A stretch of DNA of 40,074 bases, taken from the NCBI GenBank assembly GCA_030537765.1, contig JAUNVH010000013.1, positions 1-40,074 of the forward strand, in the 5' to 3' direction. The notes under the pieces are model-generated. The model was not told the origin of the DNA. It saw only the letters and a program-made list of their open reading frames with translations, and did not search any database. The stretch is from Tissierellia bacterium. Lineage in GTDB: Bacteria > Bacillota > Clostridia > Tissierellales > Peptoniphilaceae. Position 1 is the stretch's first letter; each line of letters starts with the position of its first letter. This document shows, in pieces, positions 30,948 through 39,834 of the stretch. A program made the position numbers and the translations under genes.

Positions 30948-31840
30948 ACAATCAAATCAACTTTCTTCATAAACTCCAAAAAACTTTTTGGAATATCAGT
31001 TTTATACTCTAAAGTTTTTTTTAAAACTGGATGTTCAAATTCAATACTGTATGAATGGAGAAACATTCTATCAGTTTTAAAATTGTTAAAGCCATATAAA
31101 TCGTCACCTATAATAGGCCTATGTATCGATTTTAAATGTGCTCTAATTTGGTGCATCCTTCCAGTTTTAAGTTCAATGTCTAATAAACTTGCAGTTTTAT
31201 TAAATGCTATTGGCTCAATAAAAGTAATTGCAGATTTGCCATTTTTATAATTTACGGCCATGCGCATTCTATTTTTTGGATCTCTACCCAATGGTTTATC
31301 GATTATTTTAGCGTGAGAAATTTCTCCCTCAGCCAATCCGTAATACTTTCTTTTAATTTCATGTCTTTTAAACATTTCTATTAGCTTTTCATAAGCCCCA
31401 TCATCTTTTACGCAAATCATAAGACCTGATGTGTTTTTATCAAGTCTATGCACAATTCCTGGACGAATACTATTCATATTGCATAGCTTTTTGTACCGAT
31501 AGAGCAATGCATTTACCAAAGTATCCATTTCATTTTTTTCTCCAGGGTGCACAACCATTCCATATGGTTTATTTATGATTAGCAAAAATTCATCTTCATA
31601 TAAGATGTCTAAAGCAATATCTTGAGCCATCAGCTCGATATTTTCTTCAGGGATTTTTATATCTATTATATCTCCAATGCTAGTTTTATAACTTGCTTTA
31701 ACTGCTTTTTTATTGACTAATATATTTTCTCTTTCTATCTCTTTTGCTATTAAAGATCTGGAGTATTCTTTTAGTTGAGCCGTGATATACTTATCAATTC
31801 TAATTTCATTTTCTTTTGCGATAATTCTATATTTTTTCAC
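30944..31840 (-). CDS. rluD: RluD-family 23S rRNA pseudouridine synthase
   Basis: Cytoplasmic enzyme of the RluA/RluD group that isomerises uridines, probably in 23S rRNA helix 69 if it is a true RluD. About 298 residues: N-terminal S4 domain (about 10-65, RIDKYITAQLKEYSR), then the catalytic domain with HRLDKNTSGL (131-140), where Asp134 is the active residue, RKYYGLAEG, and GRMHQIRAHL. The start is uncertain. GTG at 31852 has no ribosome binding site. GTG at 31840 has a weak GAGTGG at fair distance and gives a normal N-terminus, so it is used. It overlaps lspA by 14 nt. Order lspA-rluD-pyrR is conserved in Firmicutes. Confidence 0.92.
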   Translation of the reverse strand: MKKYRIIAKENEIRIDKYITAQLKEYSRSLIAKEIERENILVNKKAVKASYKTSIGDIIDIKIPEENIELMAQDIALDILYEDEFLLIINKPYGMVVHPGEKNEMDTLVNALLYRYKKLCNMNSIRPGIVHRLDKNTSGLMICVKDDGAYEKLIEMFKRHEIKRKYYGLAEGEISHAKIIDKPLGRDPKNRMRMAVNYKNGKSAITFIEPIAFNKTASLLDIELKTGRMHQIRAHLKSIHRPIIGDDLYGFNNFKTDRMFLHSYSIEFEHPVLKKTLEYKTDIPKSFLEFMKKVDLIV

Positions 31841-32297
31841 TTTTATTACCACTCATAAATAAAATGTAAATAACCAGCATAAATGTGGACAATACGATAA
31901 AGACATCTGCCAGATTAAAAACTGCAAATTGATATTTATTAAAAAATTTTATGCTCACAAAGTCAACAACATAATCAAGCCTTATTCGATCAATAAAATT
32001 GCCAAAAGCCCCTCCTAGTAATAGACCGAGTGAAATTTTTATGAAATTATTGATTCTTTTATAATTTTTTAACAGAAATAGTATAATGCCTGTTACTACA
32101 ATTATAGTAAATATTATGAATAATATTTTTCTATTTTGTAATATTCCAAATGCGGCACCCCTATTTTCGACATAATGAAAATAAATAAAGTTTTCAATAA
32201 GTTCATAAGGTCTTTGACCTTTTAAAGTAGCCACAACAATAAACTTGACTATTTGGTCAAGTAAAAAAGATAATAATGCTATAATAAATACGAGCAT
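31827..32297 (-). CDS. lspA: lipoprotein signal peptidase LspA
   Basis: Membrane aspartyl protease (signal peptidase II) that cleaves the signal peptide from prolipoproteins after Lgt (9901-10644) has acted. The 156 residues contain four membrane helices, NRGAAFG (46-52), GNFIDRIR with catalytic Asp103, and FNLADVFI with catalytic Asp131. Length is standard. The ATG at 32297 has GGAGG. It lies in its usual place before rluD; the gap to ylmH is 24 nt and holds no gene, whereas many Firmicutes have divIVA between ylmH and lspA. Confidence 0.96.
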   Translation of the reverse strand: MLVFIIALLSFLLDQIVKFIVVATLKGQRPYELIENFIYFHYVENRGAAFGILQNRKILFIIFTIIVVTGIILFLLKNYKRINNFIKISLGLLLGGAFGNFIDRIRLDYVVDFVSIKFFNKYQFAVFNLADVFIVLSTFMLVIYILFMSGNKSEKI

Positions 32298-32321
32298 TTT
32301 GCCTCCAAATCTATAAAAACC

Positions 32322-33104
32322 CTATATGGGATATGCTAAATTTATTCTAATTCTGCCTTTTTTAGACATTCCAATCTCAGAATTAATTAGAACTCTGCCT
32401 TTTCTTCTTGCACTTATTAAATCGCCTTTTTTAACTTCGTAATTTGCTTTTGTTACTGTCTGGTGATTTAATTTAACTAAGCCTTTATCGATCATATTTT
32501 TAGAAACATTTCGTGAAAGATTGAATGCTCCTGCTACAACCGTATCTAGGCGCAACGAATTGACGGAGATATCTCTATATTTATATTCCGTAATTCGTTT
32601 TGGCAAATCGGCTAGATTAATTTTTGAAGCTTTTGGCTTTAATCTGCCGATTTTTATTAAATTATAAAGTAGATATTCTTCTACTTCAGATTTGCAGACG
32701 ATATAAGAAATATCGTCAACTATATAGATATCTCCTATTTTAGAAATATCTATACCAAGACCATATATCGATCCTAATATGTCTTTATGTCTTATCGATT
32801 CGTTTGGAAATTCAAATTTTAAAGCTGAAAAATATTCAGTAAAATCAATATCATTTAAAAAATCTGGATAAACTATTAAAGCAGATTTCTCAAAATTTTC
32901 GTATCCGCCAAATTCCAGATATTTTAATTCATCATATCGATTTAAGACAGATTTAAATAGATCAATAGTGAACGGATCAAAAAAATCCGTCACATTAATC
33001 GTTTTTCGTCGCGCTGTAATATTTGCAATATCAAGTATTCTTTTAACATCTTCTCGAGATTCTTCAGGAATATGTTGAAAAATTACTTCAAAATTGTCAT
33101 CCAT
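32322..33104 (-). CDS. ylmH: S4-domain RNA-binding protein YlmH
   Basis: Protein of the ylm division cluster with a C-terminal S4 RNA-binding domain. The 260 residues have an N-terminal alpha/beta domain (about 1-170, with REDVKRILDIANITARRKT near the start) and the S4 domain at about 180-245 (RLDTVVAGAFNLSRN, LVKLNHQTVTKANYEVKKGD). In Bacillus, YlmH has been linked to ribosome-associated quality control, where it can stand in for RqcP. An RqcH is encoded at 28671 in this window. The ATG at 33104 overlaps the sepF stop (TAATG). Family certain, role inferred from Bacillus. Confidence 0.92.
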   Translation of the reverse strand: MDDNFEVIFQHIPEESREDVKRILDIANITARRKTINVTDFFDPFTIDLFKSVLNRYDELKYLEFGGYENFEKSALIVYPDFLNDIDFTEYFSALKFEFPNESIRHKDILGSIYGLGIDISKIGDIYIVDDISYIVCKSEVEEYLLYNLIKIGRLKPKASKINLADLPKRITEYKYRDISVNSLRLDTVVAGAFNLSRNVSKNMIDKGLVKLNHQTVTKANYEVKKGDLISARRKGRVLINSEIGMSKKGRIRINLAYPI

Positions 33105-33562
33105 TACCAGGGAAATACGCCCTTATCTTTAAGTTCTTCTTTAAGGCCGTCAATCGTTACATTAACTGGAGCCAAAATGAAGATATCTTTATTTACTTTT
33201 TGAATTTTTCCATCTAGTGCATATAGAGCACCATTTACAAAGTCAAATATTTGTCTTTTGACTTCTAAATCTAATTGTTCAAAATTCAATATAATAGATT
33301 TTCTAAGTCTCAAATCGTCCACTATCGCAGGTGATTCTTCATAGCTAAGCGGCTCATGAATACAAATTGTCATTTGAGAATTGCGTGGCATATCTAAAAC
33401 ATTTTCTCTAGATTTTGTAGTTCTAGTTACAGTCCTCTCTTCTCTGTTGTCTTCGGCTACTTCGTCGCCATAATCTAGATATTGATCGTCCATATCTGCA
33501 TATTCTTCGCCTTCATCTCCCCATCCAATGAAAGATTTAAATTTGTCACCAAAACTTGCCAT
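33104..33562 (-). CDS. sepF: cell division protein SepF
   Basis: Membrane-binding partner of FtsZ that forms rings and helps the Z-ring mature. The 152 residues start with an amphipathic-looking segment (MASFGDKFKSFIGWG) for membrane contact. An acidic linker of about 45 residues follows, then the SepF core (about 62-152) with ICIHEPLSYEESPAIVDDL, KSIILNFEQLD and the RQIFDFVNGALYALDGKI helix. Length is normal. The ATG at 33562 has GGAGGG. It sits between yggS and ylmH as in most Firmicutes, though the ylmG (yggT) gene that normally follows is missing. Confidence 0.95.
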   Translation of the reverse strand: MASFGDKFKSFIGWGDEGEEYADMDDQYLDYGDEVAEDNREERTVTRTTKSRENVLDMPRNSQMTICIHEPLSYEESPAIVDDLRLRKSIILNFEQLDLEVKRQIFDFVNGALYALDGKIQKVNKDIFILAPVNVTIDGLKEELKDKGVFPW

Positions 33563-33573
33563 AATATACCCTC

Positions 33574-34272
33574 CTAAATTTTTTTAGAGTAATCTCTTTC
33601 ACCAAAGATTGCAGTTCCAACGCGAACAATATTTGCCCCTTCTTCGACTGCAATTTGATAGTCATGAGTCATCCCCATAGAAAGAAATTCCATCGTTAAA
33701 TTTTCATAATTATTTTGTTCAATACTTCTTGCGGCATTATAAGTCTTTCCAAAAACATTTCTCAAAATTTTCTCATCATCAGTATATGGAGCCATAGTCA
33801 TTAGGCCTCTGATTTTAATATGAGGAAACTCCAGAAACTTTTCAATCATCTCTTCAAGATCTTCCAAATAAATGCCGGATTTTGTTTCCTCTTTAGATAC
33901 ATTGACTTGCACTAGACAATCAACTATTAGATCGTCTCTTTTTGCTCTTTTGTTGATCTCTTTCGCTAATGAAAGTCTATCTAAAGAATGAATCAATTTT
34001 GTATTTTTATATAAATACTTGACCTTGTTAGTCTGTAGACTTCCAATTTGATGGTAATTAAGTTTATCTCCATAATGATTCATGCGTTTAACCAATTCTT
34101 GTGGCTTATTTTCGCCGATGTCATTGATGCCTAAGCTTATAGCTTTATCGATAAGTTCATAGTCCACAGTTTTTGTAACAGCTAAAAGCAAAACTTCATC
34201 TGTTCTGCCAACTCTTTTCTTTGCATCTTCAATCTGTAAGTTGATAAATTCCAAATTTTTTTTAATATCCAT
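33574..34272 (-). CDS. yggS: PLP homeostasis protein YggS (PLPBP family)
   Basis: Cytoplasmic single-domain TIM-barrel protein that binds pyridoxal phosphate and buffers its level; no catalysis is known. The 232 residues show LLLAVTKTV with the PLP-binding Lys34, IGENKPQELVKRM, YHQIGSLQTNKVK, VQVNVSKEETKSG, RGLMTMAPYTDD and LSMGMTHDYQIAVEEG, all strongly conserved (ylmE in Bacillus). Length is normal. The ATG at 34272 has AAGGTG. It lies 11 nt upstream of sepF in the same transcript. Confidence 0.96.
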   Translation of the reverse strand: MDIKKNLEFINLQIEDAKKRVGRTDEVLLLAVTKTVDYELIDKAISLGINDIGENKPQELVKRMNHYGDKLNYHQIGSLQTNKVKYLYKNTKLIHSLDRLSLAKEINKRAKRDDLIVDCLVQVNVSKEETKSGIYLEDLEEMIEKFLEFPHIKIRGLMTMAPYTDDEKILRNVFGKTYNAARSIEQNNYENLTMEFLSMGMTHDYQIAVEEGANIVRVGTAIFGERDYSKKI

Positions 34273-34284
34273 TATACACCTTCT

Positions 34285-35565
34285 CTATCTGATAATTTGG
34301 CCTTCTTCAATATTTTGAGGATTATCAATTACTTCGTCAAACATACTGAGAGTCTTTTCTTTAGTATTACCTATACTAATATACCCTTTATTATCACCTA
34401 TTTCAACATAAGTTTCAAGTTCATTTTGTCTTAATACATTGATTGGTCTAAATCTCACAATGCCATTTAATTCTTTTATATATACTCCTAAATTATTTTT
34501 CACTTCTACAATTGAAGAAGTTGGGATAATAAGACATCTCGATCTCGATTTGATAATACTCACTTCTGCTATTCTATTATAACCTAAATCGTCCATAGAT
34601 GTAGTAACTTTAGTAATAATTACTCCTTTTTCCCCATCAATATTTTTTGCGATGACTTCACCTTTAATATCAGTATTATTATTTACTAAAATTTCTATAT
34701 CTATGCCTTCCTTAATTTCTTTAATTTGATTTGCATCTTCAATAATAATTGCTAAAATATATTCAAAATTGTCAATTATTTTATAAAGTTTTTCGCCAGT
34801 TTTTACAGTATTTGAAGCTTTTTGAGTATTCTCAGGAGTGTTTTTTTTCAAATAATCATAAGTAAAATCTGTTGCTTTTTCATATTTTAAATTATCTTCT
34901 ACATTGTCAATCTTATAAGATATTACACCGGCATTTTCAGCCTTATATGCGATATTATTTGTGCTGATCTGTTTAGATAGATTGTCTCGCCTGGCCTCTA
35001 GTTCTGTCATCGAAAGATCAATTAAATCGCCCATTTCAGAGATGTTAATACTCTTTCTAGTATTGATTTCTAGATTTTCAATTGCATCAAAGATTTCTTT
35101 TCGATTGCCCAAAGCCATTGCATCTTGAATCGTTTTTATTATATTAATTTCTTTTTCACTCATCTCATAACGGCTCAACTTGGGATTTAGACTTTGATTT
35201 TTATACTCTATTGCCGACTGTATCCTTAGCAATTCATTTTTTATACTAGATACATCTGTCATGAGATTTAAGCTTAAAATCTCATAATCTTTGGGTACTC
35301 TTTCACCTTCTCTGACATTATAATCCACAACGCCTTCGCCTTGTGAAGTATAAACTTTTTCATGCATTATTAAATATGCCCTACTATTAATTTTATCTAT
35401 ATATTCGCTTCGGCGCGGATTAGTGGTCTTTACATTTGATTTATAGCTTTGTGGAAAAAACTTTCCGAAGATAAATACTATAATTAGCACCAAGGCAACA
35501 ATCTTTAATAATCGCTTTATTTTATTCTTATTAAATTTTTTTTGCTTTCGTGCTTTATTCTCCAT
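34285..35565 (-). CDS. HlyD-like membrane protein of the ylm cluster
   Basis: Single-pass membrane protein resembling HlyD-type periplasmic adaptors, with no transporter gene next to it. The 426 residues comprise a very basic cytoplasmic tail (1-18), a membrane helix at about 19-36, and an extracellular part. That part begins with a biotinyl-lipoyl-like strand set (HEKVYTSQGEGVVDYNVREGERVP), then two helical stretches (about 103-135 and 178-206) that may form a coiled-coil hairpin. A beta-rich region follows, with GEVIAKNIDGEKGVIITK and a final barrel-like part. Its start has no good ribosome binding site (AAGG is 12 nt away), and it comes 2 nt after gpsA, so translation is probably coupled. 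Similar proteins sit beside yggS-sepF in other Clostridia. A role in division or wall assembly is inferred only from this position. Confidence 0.75.
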   Translation of the reverse strand: MENKARKQKKFNKNKIKRLLKIVALVLIIVFIFGKFFPQSYKSNVKTTNPRRSEYIDKINSRAYLIMHEKVYTSQGEGVVDYNVREGERVPKDYEILSLNLMTDVSSIKNELLRIQSAIEYKNQSLNPKLSRYEMSEKEINIIKTIQDAMALGNRKEIFDAIENLEINTRKSINISEMGDLIDLSMTELEARRDNLSKQISTNNIAYKAENAGVISYKIDNVEDNLKYEKATDFTYDYLKKNTPENTQKASNTVKTGEKLYKIIDNFEYILAIIIEDANQIKEIKEGIDIEILVNNNTDIKGEVIAKNIDGEKGVIITKVTTSMDDLGYNRIAEVSIIKSRSRCLIIPTSSIVEVKNNLGVYIKELNGIVRFRPINVLRQNELETYVEIGDNKGYISIGNTKEKTLSMFDEVIDNPQNIEEGQIIR

Positions 35566-35567
35566 TC

Positions 35568-36572
35568 TTAAAATAGACCTTCCATTTCATTTTTTCTCTT
35601 TCGAAGCATAAGATCTTCTATGCATTCATTCAGTTTTTTGTCTTTATATAAAACTTCATATAAAACTTTTGTAATCGGCATATCCACATTTAAATTCTTT
35701 GCCAATTTATATGCTGCATTAGTTGTTTTAACTCCTTCCACAACCATTCCAACTTCTTGAACAGCCTCATCTAAAGTCTTTCCCTCGCCAATCAAAATTC
35801 CGCAGCGCCTATTTCTGCTGTGCATGCTGGTGCAAGTTACAATTAAATCACCTATGCCTGTCAGACCAAAAAATGTTTCTGGTCTAGCACCTAGCGAAGT
35901 ACCAAGCCGAGAGATTTCTGCAATGCCTCTGGTCATTAGTGCTGCCTTCGTATTATCGCCAAAGCCAATTCCGTCAAGAATACCAGTAGCCAAAGCAATT
36001 ATATTTTTCAAAGCGCCGCCAAGTTCTACACCTATCAAGTCTTCATTCGTATAAACTCTGAAATTTTGAGACATAAAATAATTTTGCACAGTCTTTGCAA
36101 TATCTATATTTTCAGATGCCGAAACAATTGTTGAAGGTAAGTCTTCAATTACTTCCTCCGCATGAGTTGGGCCACTGATAACTGCATATGGATTTTCAGG
36201 AGCAATCTCTTTTGAAACTTCACTAAGTCTTTTTAAGCTATTCTCCTCAATTCCTTTTGCGCAGTTAATTATAATCGCATCTTTACGGATTTTATCTTTA
36301 AATTCAGATAATACTTGTCTAAAAGAATTTGTCGGCACGGCCATGAGTATTGCATCTGCATGAGAATAATCTAGATTATAATCATTCGAATATTTTAAAT
36401 TGCTTGGCATTTTAAATCCAGGCAAATATCTTTTATTCTCTTTATATACAACAAGATCTCTATACTGCTCTTTGTTCCTTATAAACATTGTAGTATCGAT
36501 TGAGTTTAAATCTAAAATTCTCGCTAAGGCCGTTCCCCAGCTTCCGCCGCCCATAACTAAAACTTTCGTCAT
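35568..36572 (-). CDS. gpsA: glycerol-3-phosphate dehydrogenase [NAD(P)+] GpsA
   Basis: Cytoplasmic enzyme that reduces dihydroxyacetone phosphate to sn-glycerol-3-phosphate, the acceptor used by PlsY, encoded just upstream. From the chosen start it has 334 residues. GGGSWGTALA (8-17) is the Rossmann loop, NCAKGIEE carries Lys106, ISGPTHAEEV is conserved, and GALKN holds the catalytic Lys189. The segment CTSMHSRNRRCG is also typical. The longer frame from a TTG at 36587 was rejected, because the ATG at 36572 has GGAAGGG 6 nt upstream and overlaps the plsY TGA by four bases (ATGA). Confidence 0.96.
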   Translation of the reverse strand: MTKVLVMGGGSWGTALARILDLNSIDTTMFIRNKEQYRDLVVYKENKRYLPGFKMPSNLKYSNDYNLDYSHADAILMAVPTNSFRQVLSEFKDKIRKDAIIINCAKGIEENSLKRLSEVSKEIAPENPYAVISGPTHAEEVIEDLPSTIVSASENIDIAKTVQNYFMSQNFRVYTNEDLIGVELGGALKNIIALATGILDGIGFGDNTKAALMTRGIAEISRLGTSLGARPETFFGLTGIGDLIVTCTSMHSRNRRCGILIGEGKTLDEAVQEVGMVVEGVKTTNAAYKLAKNLNVDMPITKVLYEVLYKDKKLNECIEDLMLRKRKNEMEGLF

Positions 36573-37171
36573 TTCAATCCCTTCCAAATTGTTCCTTCAG
36601 TTTTATTGATTATTCGCTTGATATTTGCTCTATGTCTAATAATCCCTAAGATACAGACTGTAAATATAATTAAAATTTTATACCAAATATAATTATATTC
36701 TAAAAATAGATATAGTATTGGATATACAGTAAATCCTGTCAAAGCTCCTGCTGAAACCATGCCAGTTGAAAGTATAACTATTAGCCCTAAAATTATTGCA
36801 ATTATAGCAATCTTTGGTTCTAAAATTAGCATCACCCCAAGAGACGTGGCCACTCCTTTACCGCCTTTAAAATCTAAATAAAATGGATAATCATGCCCGA
36901 CTATTGCAAAAAAGCCTGCAAGATAACCTCCCGTTATTCCGCAAATTGCTCTACCTATTAATACTGCAATTATGCCTTTTAAGACGTCTGCAATCAAAGT
37001 TACAATGCCAGCATTTTTACCAAGTACTCTAAACGAATTTGTCGTTCCGAGATTGCCGCTCCCCTTAGTCCTTATATCGATGCCTTTTTTAAGACCAATA
37101 TAGTAAGAAGGTGAGATAGAACCCAAAAGATATCCAATTATTGATACTAATAAATATTTTAGCCAAATCAT
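36569..37171 (-). CDS. plsY: acyl-phosphate:glycerol-3-phosphate acyltransferase PlsY
   Basis: Polytopic membrane enzyme that acylates glycerol-3-phosphate from acyl phosphate, the first membrane step of phospholipid synthesis. The 200 residues have about five to seven membrane segments and the three PlsY motifs: GSGNLGTTNSFRVLG near residue 37, KGGKGVATSLG in the second cytosolic loop, and IIRHRANIKRI near the C-terminus. The ATG at 37171 overlaps the der stop (ATGA), and its own stop overlaps gpsA, so the three are coupled. PlsY and GpsA act in sequence. Confidence 0.96.
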   Translation of the reverse strand: MIWLKYLLVSIIGYLLGSISPSYYIGLKKGIDIRTKGSGNLGTTNSFRVLGKNAGIVTLIADVLKGIIAVLIGRAICGITGGYLAGFFAIVGHDYPFYLDFKGGKGVATSLGVMLILEPKIAIIAIILGLIVILSTGMVSAGALTGFTVYPILYLFLEYNYIWYKILIIFTVCILGIIRHRANIKRIINKTEGTIWKGLK

Positions 37172-38493
37172 TTATATAAACCTGCTCTCTTTTTAAGTTC
37201 TAATATTATCGGAGTACCTAAAAATCCAAAATTATCTCTTATCTGATTCTCCAAATATCTAGTGTAGGAAAAATGAATTAACAAAGGATCGTTTACATGT
37301 AGTAAAAATTTCGGCGGTCGAATTGCAATCTGCGTTGCATAATATATTTTACCTTGTTTGCCTTTATCTGAGGGCGCCTGATTCATCAAAACTGCTTTAT
37401 TGATTATTTCATTTAAAACACCCGTTGAAATTCGCATACTGTAATTATTATTTACCGCTTCAATCATATCCATCAACTTCATTAGCCTTTGACCAGTCTT
37501 TGCAGATACGAAAATGATAGGAGCATATGATACGAATGGCAAAACTCTACGAATTTCTTCTTCAAATCTCCTCGTAGTTGAATTATCTTTTTCTATTAAA
37601 TCCCATTTGTTTACAGCGATTATTATTGCCTTTCCATTGTCATGAGCGTATCCTATAATCTTGCTATCTTGAGCGGTCACACCTTCAGTTGCATCTATTA
37701 CAGCAACACAAATATCGGCCCTATCGATTGCTGAAAGAGTTCTTACTACGGAATATCTCTCAATATTTTCATATATTTTCTTCTTTCTTCTAAGTCCTGC
37801 AGTGTCAACTAAGGTGTATTTATTTCCTTGATATTCAAAATCTGAATCAATAGAATCTCTTGTGGTGCCTGGAATATTTGTTACAATTAATCTGGATTCA
37901 CCTAATAGTTTATTTATGATTGAAGACTTACCTACATTAGGTTTGCCTATAAATGCAATTCTATATTTTTCATCTTCATCATTATAGGAACTCATATCTG
38001 GAAACTTAAGCACAATTTTATCTAATAAATCTCCTAGGCCTATATTATTTTCAGCAGAAATTGCAATAGGTTCTCCTAAACCTAAATTATAAAATTCATA
38101 GATATTGTCTTTCGCAATTTTAGCATCAGATTTATTAACAGCTAACAGAATTTCTTTGTCGCTTTTTCTTAAAATTTGAGCAATATCAGAATCAGTTGAT
38201 GTTATTCCTGAAATTCCATCCACGACAAATAAGATTACATCGGCTGAATCGACTGCAATTTCTACTTGATTTTTAATATTTTTCATAAAAGTATTGTCTT
38301 CTTTAGGATCTAAGCCGCCTGTGTCAATAACAGTAAAATCATTATCTAGCCAATACGCATCGGCATAAATTCTGTCTCTAGTAACACCAGGAATATTTTC
38401 TGTAATAGCAATACGCTTGCCCACAATTTTATTAAATAGAGTCGATTTTCCAACATTTGGTCTCCCAACTATGCATAGTACCGGTTTAGCCAT
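37168..38493 (-). CDS. der: ribosome biogenesis GTPase Der (EngA)
   Basis: Essential tandem-GTPase assembly factor for the 50S subunit. The 441 residues contain two G domains, with GRPNVGKST (10-18) and DTGG in the first and GKPNVGKSS (183-191), DTAGLRRK and NKWD in the second, and a C-terminal KH-like domain (about 350-441). This is the full architecture and length. The ATG at 38493 follows GGGGAGGT and overlaps the stop of the upstream DUF512 gene by 8 nt. der-plsY-gpsA is a common Firmicutes order. Confidence 0.97.
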   Translation of the reverse strand: MAKPVLCIVGRPNVGKSTLFNKIVGKRIAITENIPGVTRDRIYADAYWLDNDFTVIDTGGLDPKEDNTFMKNIKNQVEIAVDSADVILFVVDGISGITSTDSDIAQILRKSDKEILLAVNKSDAKIAKDNIYEFYNLGLGEPIAISAENNIGLGDLLDKIVLKFPDMSSYNDEDEKYRIAFIGKPNVGKSSIINKLLGESRLIVTNIPGTTRDSIDSDFEYQGNKYTLVDTAGLRRKKKIYENIERYSVVRTLSAIDRADICVAVIDATEGVTAQDSKIIGYAHDNGKAIIIAVNKWDLIEKDNSTTRRFEEEIRRVLPFVSYAPIIFVSAKTGQRLMKLMDMIEAVNNNYSMRISTGVLNEIINKAVLMNQAPSDKGKQGKIYYATQIAIRPPKFLLHVNDPLLIHFSYTRYLENQIRDNFGFLGTPIILELKKRAGLYK

Positions 38494-39817
38494 AGTTTAC
38501 CTCCCCGTAAAGTTTTCTTATAAAGTCTTCGCCAGTGTTGTCAGTTATTATTATTGGTTTTCGTAATATATTTTCTAAATCAGTTCGCGTATGATCGTCA
38601 AGCATTACTTCCGTGCCGTCACGAAACATACAGCTCGGTAATATTATAGCATCTGAGATATCGTCTTTCAATTGATTAATTATATCAACGCCCGTAATAA
38701 GGCCTGCGACGGTAATTGTTTCTCCAAAAAACTCATTGATAATGGCCTTTACATTTAGTTCATAATTTGGAAACAATTCACTAGCCTCATTCACAATCTG
38801 TTTTATAAAATCGAAAGCCAAAGTGCCAGTTGCAAGTGTCAATCTTCTTTTTTTATCAGTCGGTTTATAGTTTAATTTTGCAGATTTAAATTCATCATAA
38901 AAGTTTCTAATTAAACCAACTCCATTTTCAAGTTGAGGATAATTTTCATATTCAAAACTTTCGGGTATATCTCTATTTGCCAAAATATAAAATTCATCTG
39001 CCAAATAGACAAAACGTGAACCGCCTTTTTGCAAAAATCTCTTTTGATAATCGGTAATTTGATTAATAATTTTCTCAGCATTCTCTTTGTCAAAAGTTTT
39101 CAAAGGATAAAGACCTTCTCGAAATTTTGTAATACCTACAGGCACAATCGCTACAGACTCAATACTAGGAAAGAGAGAATAAAGATCTATTATAGTTTTA
39201 TCCAATTCTTTGCCATCATTCATATCGGGTATGCAAACAATTTGGCAATTCATAGAAATATTTGCCGATGCAAATCGTTTTAATATCTCAAAAGATTTAC
39301 CTGCAAATCTATTGTTTAGCATCTTACATCTGAGCTTAGGATTAGTCGTGTGAATAGAGATATTGACAGGAGAAATATGATATTTTATAATTCTCTCTAT
39401 CTCCTCTTCTTTTAGATTAGTTAAAGTTATAAAGTTTCCTTGCAAAAAACTAAGTCTTGAATCATCGTCTTTAAAGTAAAGAGATTTTCTCATTCCTTTT
39501 GGCAACTGATCTATAAAACAAAATACACATTTATTTGTACAATTTTTCGCCTTATCAATTAATGGGTTTGTAAACTCAATACCTAAATCGTCATATGCTT
39601 CTTTTTCTATCTCATATATATAACGTTGATTATTTTTTTCAATCTCCAGTTCAATAAACTCATCATTTATCAAATACTTATAATCAATTATATCTAATGG
39701 CTCTTTATTATTTACCGAAATCAATAAATCGCCGGCTTCAATACTTAAATCATCTGCTATCGAGCCGGGGACGATATATTCAATTATATTTTTCATTCTA
39801 TTATAATTAATTTCCAT
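38486..39817 (-). CDS. DUF512 protein with PDZ and radical-SAM-like iron-sulfur motif
   Basis: Conserved protein of unknown function commonly next to der in Clostridia. From the chosen start the 443 residues have an N-terminal PDZ-like domain (about 8-60, IVPGSIADDLSIEAGDLL). A radical-SAM-type cysteine motif CX3CX2C (Cys93, Cys97, Cys100 in NCTNKCVFCFIDQLP) follows, then the barrel with DDDSRLSFLQGNF and SIHTTNPKLR. The DUF512 domain is in the C-terminal half, with GTLAFDFI, NEFFGETITVAGLITG and LPSCMFRDGTEVMLDD. No substrate is known. A TTG at 39829 would form the ribosome binding site itself; the ATG at 39817, 6 nt after GGAG, is preferred. It is the first gene of the long operon reaching pyrR. 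Confidence 0.9.
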   Translation of the reverse strand: MEINYNRMKNIIEYIVPGSIADDLSIEAGDLLISVNNKEPLDIIDYKYLINDEFIELEIEKNNQRYIYEIEKEAYDDLGIEFTNPLIDKAKNCTNKCVFCFIDQLPKGMRKSLYFKDDDSRLSFLQGNFITLTNLKEEEIERIIKYHISPVNISIHTTNPKLRCKMLNNRFAGKSFEILKRFASANISMNCQIVCIPDMNDGKELDKTIIDLYSLFPSIESVAIVPVGITKFREGLYPLKTFDKENAEKIINQITDYQKRFLQKGGSRFVYLADEFYILANRDIPESFEYENYPQLENGVGLIRNFYDEFKSAKLNYKPTDKKRRLTLATGTLAFDFIKQIVNEASELFPNYELNVKAIINEFFGETITVAGLITGVDIINQLKDDISDAIILPSCMFRDGTEVMLDDHTRTDLENILRKPIIITDNTGEDFIRKLYGEVNYG

Positions 39818-39834
39818 AAAAATCTCCAATTATA

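Noticed and set aside
30426..39817. PyrR-controlled attenuator within the operon that ends with pyrR
   Set aside because: I searched the leader at 39818-39835 and the gene junctions; none has room for the binding loop and terminator pair.
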